From assembly GCF_020215645.1 (NCBI RefSeq), contig NZ_CP084058.1:11524501-11588500 (forward strand): a stretch of 64,000 bases of DNA. The letters run 5' to 3'. This document shows, one piece after another, positions 18,018 to 26,124 of this stretch. The notes under the pieces are model-generated. The model saw only the letters and a program-made list of their open reading frames with translations, was not told where the DNA came from and made no database searches. The stretch is from Nonomuraea gerenzanensis (GTDB lineage Bacteria > Actinomycetota > Actinomycetes > Streptosporangiales > Streptosporangiaceae). Both the position numbers and the translations under genes were made by a program. Each line of letters starts with the position of its first letter. Position 1 is the first letter of the stretch.

Positions 18018-18182
18018 TTACATCGACATGGCCGACGAGCCGCCGGACAGCTGCGACAGGTTCGCCCTCAGGCGCTCGGCCCGGTCGCGGATGTCCTGCG
18101 GCACGTCCTGACGGTCGACGGCCTGCTGGAGAAAGTCGTTGATCGAGCTCACCACGTTCTGGACGCCATCGTTCTGAGCCAT
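18018..18182 (-). CDS. 54-aa soluble helical protein, unknown
   Basis: The minus strand encodes a 54-residue product beginning MAQNDGVQNVVSSIND, with an amphipathic helix around QDIRDRAERLRANLSQL and a Ser/Gly/Met tail. GAGGTGGGGG is well placed as SD. No signal or membrane segment. I do not recognise it. It sits between the chorismate mutase gene (same strand, downstream) and the divergent Rrf2 gene. Confidence 0.65.
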   Translation of the reverse strand: MAQNDGVQNVVSSINDFLQQAVDRQDVPQDIRDRAERLRANLSQLSGGSSAMSM

Positions 18183-18267
18183 CTTTGCCCCCACCTCTCG
18201 ACTACTTACCGTTATGCACCATAACCCGAGAGTGGGCGGATCACCCCGGGCGACGCGCGGTCAAAAA

Positions 18268-18284
18268 GGGATGTGTAATATCCC
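18268..18284. promoter_or_regulatory. Putative Rrf2 operator/promoter
   Basis: GGGAT-N7-ATCCC with an AT-rich core containing TGTAATAT, a possible extended -10, five bases before the Rrf2 gene start. Leaderless transcription and autoregulation are inferred. Confidence 0.35.
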
Positions 18285-18288
18285 GGTT

Positions 18289-18759
18289 ATGCAGATGGGC
18301 GAAGGGGTCGAGTGGGGGTTGCACTGCTGTGTGACCCTGGGGTGGCTCCAGGACGAGGGGCCGGTGTCGATCCGCAGGCTCGCCGCCTGGTTCGACCTCC
18401 CGCAGGAATACCTCAAGAAGCGGCTCCAGGCTCTGGCCAAGGCCGGGATCCTCACCTCCGTCCCCGGCGCCAGGGGCGGCTTCGCGCTGGCCAGGCCGCC
18501 CGAGCAGATCACGATGATGGACGTGGTGACGGCGCTGGAGGGGCCGGCCGAAGCGTTCCGCTGTGTCGAGATCCGGCAGCGCGGCGTCGGCGCGGAGGGC
18601 GGGCAGTTCCGCCGCCCCTGCGGGATCTCCATGGCGATGCGGCAGGCCGAGCTGGCCTGGCGGCGCCAGCTGGCCCGGCGGACGATCGCCGACCTCATGG
18701 AGGGCGCGTCCACCTCGGGCGAGCGCACCCGGCGCAACTACGCGCGCATGCGCGGCTGA
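18289..18759 (+). CDS. Rrf2 family transcriptional regulator
   Basis: A 156-aa winged-helix regulator: MQMGEGVEWGLHCCVTLGWL, then the HTH IRRLAAWFDLPQEYLKKRLQALAKAGILTSVPGARGGF, typical of Rrf2. Only scattered Cys remain rather than the three-Cys Fe-S set, so it is more likely a ligand or redox sensor of the YwnA/Rrf2-like type. ATG at 18295 is an alternative start. It is followed by an MFS exporter gene 75 bp downstream, its likely target. Confidence 0.85.
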   Translation: MQMGEGVEWGLHCCVTLGWLQDEGPVSIRRLAAWFDLPQEYLKKRLQALAKAGILTSVPGARGGFALARPPEQITMMDVVTALEGPAEAFRCVEIRQRGVGAEGGQFRRPCGISMAMRQAELAWRRQLARRTIADLMEGASTSGERTRRNYARMRG

Positions 18760-18834
18760 CCTCAGCACGGGCGTATGCGCCGCTGACCGACCCCCGACGC
18801 CGCACCCGTGGCCCCTTTCAGGACAGGAATGAGG

Positions 18835-19998
18835 ATGTCTCGTATCCCGGTCAGAATCCTGGTGCTGGGACTCGGCACGTTCGCCGTCGGCACCGACGCG
18901 TACGTGGTGGCCGGTTTCCTGCCGGCGATGGCCGGGTCGTTGCAGGTGTCGGAGAGCACCGCAGGGCAGTCGGCCACCGTGTTCGCCGTGGCGTACGCGA
19001 TGTTGTCCCCCGTGCTGGCCACGATCACGGCGCGGATGCCGCGCCGGGCGCTGCTGACCACCGCGCTCGTCGTGCTGGCGCTGGCCAACCTCGGCTCCGC
19101 GCTGGCGCCGAACTACCCGGTGCTGATGGTCACCCGGGTGCTGGCCGCCGCCGGGGCCGCCGCGTTCACCCCCAACGCCGGCGCCGTGGCCGCCTCCATG
19201 GCCGCCCCCCACCAGCGGGCCCGCGCGCTGGCCGTGGTGGTCGGCGGGCTGACCGTGGCCACCGCGCTCGGCGTGCCGCTCGGGAACCTGGCCGACAGGA
19301 CGCTGAACTGGCGGGTCGCGCTCGGCCTGGTCGCCGCGCTGTGCGCGCTGTGCGCCGCCGGCGTGATCGCCGTCCTGCCGCGCCTGCCGGGCAGCCCGAG
19401 CGTGCCGCTGCGGGCCAGGCTCGCCGCCCTGCGCCACCCGGGCGTTCTCGCGGTGCTGCCGCTGACCGTGCTCGGCATGATGGCCAGCTACGGCCTGTAC
19501 GCCTACGCCGTCCCCCTCCTGCACGCGCTGGGCGCCACGCCGGCGTCCGAGATGTGGTTGTTGTTCCTGTACGGCGTGGGCGCCTTCGCCGGCAACCTGA
19601 TCGCGGGCAGCGCCGCCGACCGGTACGGGCCCATCCGGGTGCTGGCCGTGGGGTACGCGGCGCTCACCCTCACCCTGGGCGCCTTCACCTGGGCCACCGG
19701 CGCCGGGTCGCACGCACTGCCCGTGGCCGCGCTGCTCATGGCGGCATGGGGGGCGAGCACCTGGTTCCAGACCCCGGCGCAGCAGCTGCGGCTGATCTCC
19801 GCCGCACCCCAGGAGACCGCCGTGGTGGTGGGGCTGAACGGCTCCGCGCTCTACCTCGGCATCGCCCTGGGCACGGCGCTCGGCGGGCTGCTCCTGCCGG
19901 TGGGGGCGCCGGTCGCGCTCGGCGTGAGCGCCGCGCTGGCCGCCGGGTGCCTGCTCTATCTGGCCGCCACCCGGCGCGCTGGTAGTCGGATGAGGTGA
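18835..19998 (+). CDS. MFS drug efflux transporter (DHA1/Cmr-like)
   Basis: A 387-aa, 12-helix proton-coupled exporter. The first helix GTFAVGTDAYVVAGFLPAMA and the motif-A-like loop before residue 80 fit the chloramphenicol/arabinose exporter branch of DHA1. The ATG at 18835 sits six bases after CAGGA; ATG at 18829 is an alternative. Likely co-regulated with the preceding Rrf2 gene. Substrate unknown. Confidence 0.87.
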   Translation: MSRIPVRILVLGLGTFAVGTDAYVVAGFLPAMAGSLQVSESTAGQSATVFAVAYAMLSPVLATITARMPRRALLTTALVVLALANLGSALAPNYPVLMVTRVLAAAGAAAFTPNAGAVAASMAAPHQRARALAVVVGGLTVATALGVPLGNLADRTLNWRVALGLVAALCALCAAGVIAVLPRLPGSPSVPLRARLAALRHPGVLAVLPLTVLGMMASYGLYAYAVPLLHALGATPASEMWLLFLYGVGAFAGNLIAGSAADRYGPIRVLAVGYAALTLTLGAFTWATGAGSHALPVAALLMAAWGASTWFQTPAQQLRLISAAPQETAVVVGLNGSALYLGIALGTALGGLLLPVGAPVALGVSAALAAGCLLYLAATRRAGSRMR

Positions 19999-20005
19999 CA
20001 TTCCA

Positions 20006-20043
20006 TTTCTTGCAAGAAAAGCCCGTCTGACCGTTTCATGAAA
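20006..20043. promoter_or_regulatory. Two AT-rich palindromes upstream of the racemase gene
   Basis: TTTCTTGCAAGAAA (20006-20019, perfect 14-bp palindrome) and TTTCATGAAA (20034-20043, perfect 10-bp palindrome), sharing TTTC/GAAA ends, centred 26 bp apart. They stand out in this GC-rich sequence and are probably regulator sites. Confidence 0.5.
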
Positions 20044-20058
20044 AGAAAGATTTCCGGT

Positions 20059-20089
20059 TTGTGAAGTGAGCGCGGGCCGCCTGTAGCCT
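20059..20089 (+). promoter_or_regulatory. Possible promoter of the racemase gene
   Basis: TTGTGA (20059-20064) and TAGCCT (20084-20089) are 19 bp apart. The expected transcription start falls at or next to the ATG at 20096, which lacks an SD, suggesting a leaderless mRNA. Confidence 0.35.
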
Positions 20090-20095
20090 GTCGCC

Positions 20096-20788
20096 ATGCG
20101 AACCATCGGCCTCATCGGCGGATTAAGCTGGGAATCGACGGTCATTTACTACCAGATCATCAACCAACGCATACGCGAGGAGCTGGGCGGCAGCCATTCC
20201 GCGAACAGCCTGATCTGGTCCGTCGACTACACGACGGTGGAGGACCTCATCTTCGCCGATCAGTGGGACGACGTGGCCAAACTGCTGGCGGACGCGGGCG
20301 CCAAACTGGAGCACATGGGCGCCGAGCTGCTGCTCATCTGCAGCAACACCTTCAACCGGGTGTGTGACGAGGTGGCGCAGAACACGGGCGTGCCGGTGCT
20401 GCACATCGCCGACGCCGTGGGCGCGGAGGTGGTGTCCAGGGGCTGGCGCAAGGTCGGGCTGCTGGGCACCCGGTTCACCATGGAGGAGCCGTTCCTGCGG
20501 GACCGGCTGGCCGCGTACGGCTTCGAGGTGGTCGTGCCGGGGCGTGACAGGCGGGAGCTGGTCCATCGCATCATCTTCGACGAGCTGGTGCGGGGGGTGC
20601 TCCGGCCGTCCTCGAAGGCGGCCTACGTGGACATCGTGGCCGAGCTGGCAGCCGAGGGGGCCGAGGGGGTGATCCTCGGCTGCACCGAGATCGAGCTGCT
20701 GATCAGCGACGGGGACACCGCCGTCCCGGTGCTGCCGAGCGCCCGGCTGCACGCAGAGGCGGCTGCCAGGCTCGCCCTGGAAGGCTGA
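20096..20788 (+). CDS. Aspartate/glutamate racemase family protein
   Basis: A 230-aa cofactor-independent racemase-fold protein. IGLIGGLSWEST at the start and the two catalytic Cys positions, C82 in LLICSNTFN and Cys near 196 in VILGCTEIELL, are both present. The family interconverts L- and D-aspartate or glutamate; the exact substrate is not evident. It converges with the murF-ddl pair 35 bp away, which makes a link to cell-wall D-amino acids attractive but unproven. Confidence 0.88.
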   Translation: MRTIGLIGGLSWESTVIYYQIINQRIREELGGSHSANSLIWSVDYTTVEDLIFADQWDDVAKLLADAGAKLEHMGAELLLICSNTFNRVCDEVAQNTGVPVLHIADAVGAEVVSRGWRKVGLLGTRFTMEEPFLRDRLAAYGFEVVVPGRDRRELVHRIIFDELVRGVLRPSSKAAYVDIVAELAAEGAEGVILGCTEIELLISDGDTAVPVLPSARLHAEAAARLALEG

Positions 20789-20823
20789 CCACCCGGCAGC
20801 ACCTCAACGCGCGTGGGAGCGCC

Positions 20824-22206
20824 TCACCCCGCAGCCAGCTCGCGTGCGCAGGCCCCCAGCCCGTACTCGCTGGACGCCTTGACGAACACCACGTCCCCAG
20901 GCTCGATCAGCTCGACCGCCAGCCGGGTCGCCTGGCCGACCTCGTCGACCGGGTGCACCCGCACGCCCGCGCCCGCGTCCTGGGCCTCCCGCGCCATGGC
21001 CCGCTGCCCCACGTCGTCGCCGACCGTGATCAGCACGTCGATGCCCAGCGTGGCCACCAGCTCGCCCATCTCGGCGTGCCTGGCCTGCGAGGCCTCGGCC
21101 TGCTGGCCCATCCCGCCGAGCACGGCGATGGTCCGGCGCCCGCCGGCCAGCGCCTTGAACGCGTGCAGCCCGGCCCGCATCGACTCCGGGTTGGCGTTGT
21201 AGGCGTCGTTGATGACCGTCACGCCGTCGGGCCGCTCGGTGATCTCGAACCGGCCCGGCGACCGGCGCGTGGCCGTGCTCAGCCCGGCCGCGATCTCGCC
21301 GGCGGACATCCCGAGCGCGACGGCCACGGCCGCGGCGCCCAGCGCGTTGGCCACCTGGTGGGCGCCGACGAGACCCAGCTCGACCCTGGCCCGCCCCGAG
21401 GGCGTGACCAGGTCGAACGCGGCCCTGGCAGCCTCGTCCAGCGTGACGTCCTCGGCCCGTACGACGGCGTCCGCCGACCGGCCGTACAGCACGACCTCGG
21501 CCTTGGTGCGCGACGCCATGCCCAGGACGTACGGGTCGTCGGCGTTGAGCAGCGCGTACCCGTCCGGCGGCAGCGCCTCGACCAGCTCCCCCTTGGCCTC
21601 GGCCACGTCCGCGAGCCCGCCGCCCATGCGCGAGACGTGCGCGGCGCCGACGTTGAGCACCAGGCTCAGGTGCGGCGGCGCGATCCTGGTCAGGTACGTC
21701 AGGTCCCCCTTCCTGCCCGCGCCCATCTCCAGCACCAGGTAACGGGTGCCGGCGTCGGCCCTGAGCACGGTGAGCGGCAGCCCCAGCTCGTTGTTGAACG
21801 AGCGGTCGGTCGCGATCGTCGGCGCCTTCGGTTCGAGGAGCTGGGCCAGCAGGTCCTTGGTCGTGGTCTTGCCCACGGAGCCCGTCAGGGCGATCACGGT
21901 CGGGTCGAGGCGGGAGAGCACGTGCCGGGCGAGCGTGCCTAGTGCCGTCTGTACGTCCTCGACCACGATCGCGGGCACCCCCACCGGGCGGGCGGCCAGC
22001 ACGGCCACCGCCCCTGACGCCACGGCCCCGGCCGCGAAGTCGTGGCCGTCGGCGCGGGCGCCGGGGGTGGCGGCGAACAGGCCACCGGACAGCACCTCGC
22101 GCGAGTCGACCACGGGCGGCGCCGTCACCACCGCCTCCGGGTCGGGCACGTCGTGCAGGCCGGCGTCCAGCACCCGGGCGATCTCGGCCAGCGTCATCGC
22201 GATCAT
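20824..22206 (-). CDS. murF: UDP-N-acetylmuramoyl-tripeptide--D-alanyl-D-alanine ligase
   Basis: A 460-aa cytosolic Mur ligase that adds the D-Ala-D-Ala dipeptide to UDP-MurNAc-tripeptide using ATP. The ATP loop TGSVGKTTTKDL is near 107-118, FNNELGLPLTVL and EMGAGRKGDL follow, and the third domain carries INDAYNANPESM. ATG at 22206 overlaps the ddl stop as ATGA and has AGGAG upstream. It stands apart from any dcw cluster, paired only with ddl, so it may be a second, accessory copy. Confidence 0.92.
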   Translation of the reverse strand: MIAMTLAEIARVLDAGLHDVPDPEAVVTAPPVVDSREVLSGGLFAATPGARADGHDFAAGAVASGAVAVLAARPVGVPAIVVEDVQTALGTLARHVLSRLDPTVIALTGSVGKTTTKDLLAQLLEPKAPTIATDRSFNNELGLPLTVLRADAGTRYLVLEMGAGRKGDLTYLTRIAPPHLSLVLNVGAAHVSRMGGGLADVAEAKGELVEALPPDGYALLNADDPYVLGMASRTKAEVVLYGRSADAVVRAEDVTLDEAARAAFDLVTPSGRARVELGLVGAHQVANALGAAAVAVALGMSAGEIAAGLSTATRRSPGRFEITERPDGVTVINDAYNANPESMRAGLHAFKALAGGRRTIAVLGGMGQQAEASQARHAEMGELVATLGIDVLITVGDDVGQRAMAREAQDAGAGVRVHPVDEVGQATRLAVELIEPGDVVFVKASSEYGLGACARELAAG

Positions 22207-23159
22207 GAGCCACTCCTGGCGAGCGCCAGGTCGATGAGGCGGGTCAGCAGGTCCGGATACGGAACCCCGCTGGCCCCCCACGCCCTGGCATAGACGGAAC
22301 GAGGGGTGAAACCGGGCATGGTGTTGATCTCCAGCACGTACAGGCGGCCCGTGTCCTCCTCGTAGAGGAAGTCCACCCTGGACAGCCCGTAGCCGCCGAT
22401 CGCCCGGTAGGCGCGCAGCGACAACTCGCGCACCTCCTCCGACACCCATGCGGGCAAGGTGGCGGGAATAGTGGCGATCTCCGCGTGGCTGAGGTATTTG
22501 GCCTCGTAGTCGAGCCACTCGCCGTGGACGTTGAGCTCACCCGTCACCGAGGCCTCGGGGGTGTCATGGTCGCCGAGCACGCCGCAGATCAGCTCGCGGG
22601 CTGTCACGCCCTGCTCGACGATCGCCACCCGGTCATAGGTGAACGCCAGCTCGACCGCCTCCCGCAGCTCCTCGACCGAGGTGACGCGGGAGATGCCGAT
22701 GGACGAGCCCATGTTGGCCGGTTTGACGTACATCGGCCAGTCGAGCGACTTCACCAGGCCCCACCGGTCGGTCGTGCTGCGCCACTCGTGCTCGCTGAAC
22801 CAGACGTGCGGGGTGACCGGGATGCCCTCCGCCAGGAAGGCCCGGCGCATCGCCGTCTTGTCCATCGCCACGGCCGAGGCCAGCACGCCGCAACCCACGT
22901 ACGGCAGGCCCAGCGTCTCCAAGTGGCCCTGGATGACGCCGTCCTCGCCGAACGGGCCGTGCATCACGGGGAAGACCACGTCCGCCACGCCCTTGCGCAA
23001 CTCCAGCGGCCACCTGCCCTGCCGGTCGATGACGACCGGAAACGGGTCGAATCGTTGTTTCGGCATCGCGTCCAGCACCGCCTGCGCCGACTGCAGCGAG
23101 ACCTCGTGCTCAGGGGACGGCCCACCTGCCAAGACAGCAACGCGTAAGCGTTCATTCAT
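22203..23159 (-). CDS. ddl: D-alanine--D-alanine ligase
   Basis: A 318-aa ATP-grasp ligase. N-terminal VAVLAGGPSPEHEVSLQSAQAV, the VKPANMGSSIGI loop, the omega-loop DYEAKYLSHAE with the Tyr-Lys-Tyr pattern of D-Ala-D-Ala enzymes rather than the His of VanA-type D-lactate ligases, and the metal site EINTMPGFTPRS are present. It feeds MurF directly; the genes overlap by four bases. Diverges from the quinone oxidoreductase gene. Confidence 0.92.
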   Translation of the reverse strand: MNERLRVAVLAGGPSPEHEVSLQSAQAVLDAMPKQRFDPFPVVIDRQGRWPLELRKGVADVVFPVMHGPFGEDGVIQGHLETLGLPYVGCGVLASAVAMDKTAMRRAFLAEGIPVTPHVWFSEHEWRSTTDRWGLVKSLDWPMYVKPANMGSSIGISRVTSVEELREAVELAFTYDRVAIVEQGVTARELICGVLGDHDTPEASVTGELNVHGEWLDYEAKYLSHAEIATIPATLPAWVSEEVRELSLRAYRAIGGYGLSRVDFLYEEDTGRLYVLEINTMPGFTPRSVYARAWGASGVPYPDLLTRLIDLALARSGS

Positions 23160-23287
23160 GTTGATCAGCCTTACTCACCGGGAGTGGACCCGGAGATTGC
23201 GGGATGTGTGGTTGATCACTTTTCCAAGCCATCGGCTGCCCATTTCTGCCCGGAAGAATAGTGACAAATGATTGAAGGGGACGAAGA

Positions 23288-24256
23288 ATGCGTGCTGTCT
23301 GGTTGAGAAACTTCGGCGGACCCGAGGTCCTGCGGGTGGAGGAGACACCGGATCCGGTGCCGGGTGCGGGACAGGTCCTGATCGAGACCGCGGCGATCGG
23401 GATCACGTACGTGGAGACGCAGGTACGGTCGGGCTCCGCGCCCATGCCGCTGCCCGCGCTGCCGATCATCCCCGGCAACGGCGTGGCGGGCACGGTCGTG
23501 GCGGCGGGCCCCGGCGTGGACGCCGCGCTGGTCGGGCAGCGGGTGGCCACCACGACCGGCGGCTCGGGCGGCTACGCCGAGCTGGTGGCGGTCGACGCGT
23601 CCCTGCTGATCCCCATCCCCGACGGGCTGGGCTTCCGCGACGCGGCCGGCCTGCTGAACGACGGGCGCACCGCCCTGGGCATCGCGCGAGCCGTCGCGCC
23701 CGTGGCCGGGGAGTGGGTGCTGATCGGGGCCGCGGCCAGCGGGGTGAGCAGCCTGCTGATCCAGCTCGCCACGCAGGCGGGCGCGCGGGTGATCGCCGCC
23801 GCCAGCTCGCGGCCCAAGCTCGACCTCGCCCAGAGCCGGGGCGCCGAGGTGGGCGTGGACTACACCCGGCCCGGCTGGGCCGAGCAGGTCCGCGAGGCGA
23901 CGGGCGGCGCGGGCGTGGACGTGGCCTGCGACCCGGCGGGCGGCGCCGTCGGGCGGGCGGCGTTCGAGCTGGTCCGCGAGGGCGGGCGGTTCCTCGCGTT
24001 CGGGGCGGGCAGCGGGTCGATGACGGTGGTCGCGGAGGAGGAGGCGGCCGGGCGCGGCGTCACGCTGGTGCCGATGGGCGCGGTCTTCTCCTCCCCCGAG
24101 GCCATCAGGGAGCTGTCGGTGCGGGCGCTGGCCGAAGGGGCCGCCGACCGGCTGCGGCCGGTGATCGGTCAGACGTTCCCGCTGGAGCGGGCCGCCGACG
24201 CGCACGCGGCCATCGCCAAGCGCGCCACGCTGGGCAAGACGCTGCTGATCCCTTGA
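23288..24256 (+). CDS. Zinc-independent MDR/quinone oxidoreductase
   Basis: A 322-aa medium-chain reductase. GroES-like N-terminus (MRAVWLRNFGGPEVL), IPGNGVAGTVVAAGPGVD, and a Rossmann domain with GAAASGVSSLLIQLA. Zn-binding Cys are absent, as in the NADPH:quinone oxidoreductase branch. ATG follows GAAGGGG. Its last four codons form the first unit of a degenerate tandem repeat that continues beyond the stop. Confidence 0.88.
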   Translation: MRAVWLRNFGGPEVLRVEETPDPVPGAGQVLIETAAIGITYVETQVRSGSAPMPLPALPIIPGNGVAGTVVAAGPGVDAALVGQRVATTTGGSGGYAELVAVDASLLIPIPDGLGFRDAAGLLNDGRTALGIARAVAPVAGEWVLIGAAASGVSSLLIQLATQAGARVIAAASSRPKLDLAQSRGAEVGVDYTRPGWAEQVREATGGAGVDVACDPAGGAVGRAAFELVREGGRFLAFGAGSGSMTVVAEEEAAGRGVTLVPMGAVFSSPEAIRELSVRALAEGAADRLRPVIGQTFPLERAADAHAAIAKRATLGKTLLIP

Positions 24257-24347
24257 CGCCGCTGATCCCTTGACGTCGTTGATCCCCTGCCGCTGCCGAT
24301 CCCCTGCCGCTGCTGTCCCCTGGCGCCGCTGATCCCCTGGCGCCGTC
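24244..24347. repeat. Degenerate 17-18 bp tandem repeat, about six units
   Basis: Units of the form CTGATCCCTTGACGCCG drift to CTGATCCCCTGGCGCCG across the array. It begins inside the last codons of the oxidoreductase gene, includes its stop codon, and fills most of the following intergenic region. No spacer sequences, so not CRISPR. Confidence 0.8.
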
Positions 24348-24440
24348 ATCCTCCATTCCGGTGGGGCCGAAACAGTTGCGCCCGGCGATTGTCCGGTACT
24401 TTGGCAGAGTGGTGCGGTGTAGGCATAGCGAGGTCTCCCC

Positions 24441-26114
24441 ATGGCAGGAATCCCCGCGGCACTGCGGCGGCGAAGAAGCCCCTTCATCGGCCCGCGGCCG
24501 TTCACCGCTCATGACGAGAGCCTCTTCTTCGGCCGCTCCGACGAGACCCGGGTGCTGCTGGAGCTGTGGCGGCGCAACCGGCTGACGATCCTGCACTCCG
24601 ACGCCGCCGCGGGCAAGACCTCGCTGCTGCGCGCGGGCCTGATCCCGGCGCTGCGCGCGGACGACGCCAACGTGCTGCCGCTCGGCCGGGCGACCTCCTG
24701 CCAGGTCTGGCCGGCCCCCGCCCTGCCGGGCTCCAACCCGTACGTGCTGACCCTGTTGTCCTCCTGGGATCCCGAGGAGTCGCCAGGACGGCTGGCGGCG
24801 CTGTCGATCAGCGAGTTCGTCCGCGGCAGGCAGACGCACGGCGGCGACGGCCGGCCCGCCCCGCTCTTCGCCGCCGTGGACCAGGCGGAGACGTTCCTGC
24901 GCCGGCCGGAGCGCGACAGGGGGCACCGCCGCCGGCTGCTGGACGAGCTCTTCCAGGCCCTGGTCAGCCGCCCGGACCTGCGCCTGCTCCTGGCCGTACG
25001 CTCCGACTACCTCGACGACCTGCGCCACGTGGTGAAGGACGCCGACTCCCCCGAATGCGTCGAGTACCACCTCGGGCCCCTCACGCCCGAGGCCGCCGCC
25101 GTCGTCGTGAGCCGTTCGGCCCAGGCCATGCGGCTGCACTTCCCGGCCGCCGAGGTGGAGGAGCTGCTGGAGGAGCTGCGGACGATCAGGGACGAGAGCG
25201 GCCGGGCCACCCGGCTGACCCGCGCGATCGACCCCCTGCTCTTACAGGTCGCCGGCGCGCACCTGTGGCGCGATCCGCCCGGCCAGGACCACTCCGGCTC
25301 TCCCCGCCTGCGAGGGGAGGTCGACCAGGCGCTCGCCGGCTGGTGCGGCAGGACGCTCGCGGCGGCCGCGGCCGAGCACGAGCTGCCGCCGCGCGAGCTG
25401 GACGGCTGGCTGCGGCGCACGCTCCTGCACCGGGGCACGAGCGGCCCGGCCCCCGCGGCGAAGCTCAGCGACGCCTTCCTGCACTCGCTGGAGGACCGCC
25501 ACCTCATCACGGACGCCCGGCACAACGCCGGCCCCGACCTGCGCCAGCGGCGCCTGCTCGACCCGCTGCGCAGGCTCGACCCGGGGCAGTGGCCGCAACC
25601 TCCGCCGGACCCGGCCGCGCTGCTGTGCGCCGCGGTGCGTGCCCGCGCCGAGGGCGAGCCGGGCCGGGCCGCACGGCTGGCCCACGAGGCCGCCCGGGTC
25701 TGCCCGGCGAAGGAGATGCGCGTCCGCGCCGACATCGAGACGCTGCTCGGCAACCTCTGCCACGAGCGGCGCGCGCCGGACGAGGCCGTCGCCCGATACC
25801 TGGCCGCCGCCACCCTGTTCGAGGCGCTCAACGACTGCACCTCGGTGGGCTGGATGCTGGCCGCGATCGGCCGCATCTCCCTCGGCCAGGGCAGGCGGAG
25901 CACGGCCATCGACCACATGGTGGCGGCCGTCAGCAGGCTCCCGAACGACCCGGTCGTACGGACGGGGCTCGGCCAGGCGCTGCGGGCGGCCGGCGAGACC
26001 ATGGCGGCGCTCGACGTGCTGAGCCGCGTCCTGGAACGCGACAACGTACCGGAGGCCAGGTGGACCTGGAACGAGCTGGCCAGGGAACAGGGAGCGGGAG
26101 GCCCGCCCGCCTGA
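24441..26114 (+). CDS. STAND-type NTPase (nSTAND1-like) with C-terminal TPR-like region
   Basis: A 557-aa protein. The opening SPFIGPRPFTAHDESLFFGR (13-32) is the hallmark of nSTAND1 NTPases; Walker A DAAAGKTSL is at 54-62 and Walker B PLFAAVDQAE at 141-150, with a winged-helix region behind. Residues about 390-550 form helical repeats (RAARLAHEAARV, DEAVARYLAAATLFEAL, RRSTAIDHMVAAVSRL) resembling TPRs. No effector domain is fused. STAND proteins act as signalling switches in defence, cell death or regulation; here it may sense a ligand through the TPRs (inference). Only a weak SD. Confidence 0.8.
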   Translation: MAGIPAALRRRRSPFIGPRPFTAHDESLFFGRSDETRVLLELWRRNRLTILHSDAAAGKTSLLRAGLIPALRADDANVLPLGRATSCQVWPAPALPGSNPYVLTLLSSWDPEESPGRLAALSISEFVRGRQTHGGDGRPAPLFAAVDQAETFLRRPERDRGHRRRLLDELFQALVSRPDLRLLLAVRSDYLDDLRHVVKDADSPECVEYHLGPLTPEAAAVVVSRSAQAMRLHFPAAEVEELLEELRTIRDESGRATRLTRAIDPLLLQVAGAHLWRDPPGQDHSGSPRLRGEVDQALAGWCGRTLAAAAAEHELPPRELDGWLRRTLLHRGTSGPAPAAKLSDAFLHSLEDRHLITDARHNAGPDLRQRRLLDPLRRLDPGQWPQPPPDPAALLCAAVRARAEGEPGRAARLAHEAARVCPAKEMRVRADIETLLGNLCHERRAPDEAVARYLAAATLFEALNDCTSVGWMLAAIGRISLGQGRRSTAIDHMVAAVSRLPNDPVVRTGLGQALRAAGETMAALDVLSRVLERDNVPEARWTWNELAREQGAGGPPA

Positions 26115-26124
26115 GCGGCGGGTG

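Noticed and set aside
22203..23159. VanA-type D-Ala-D-Lac ligase
   Set aside because: The omega loop has DYEAKY as in D-Ala-D-Ala ligases, and no vanH or vanX gene is adjacent.
24244..24347. Tandem repeats as a CRISPR array
   Set aside because: Units abut with no unique spacers and no cas genes are present; same for 39682-39797.
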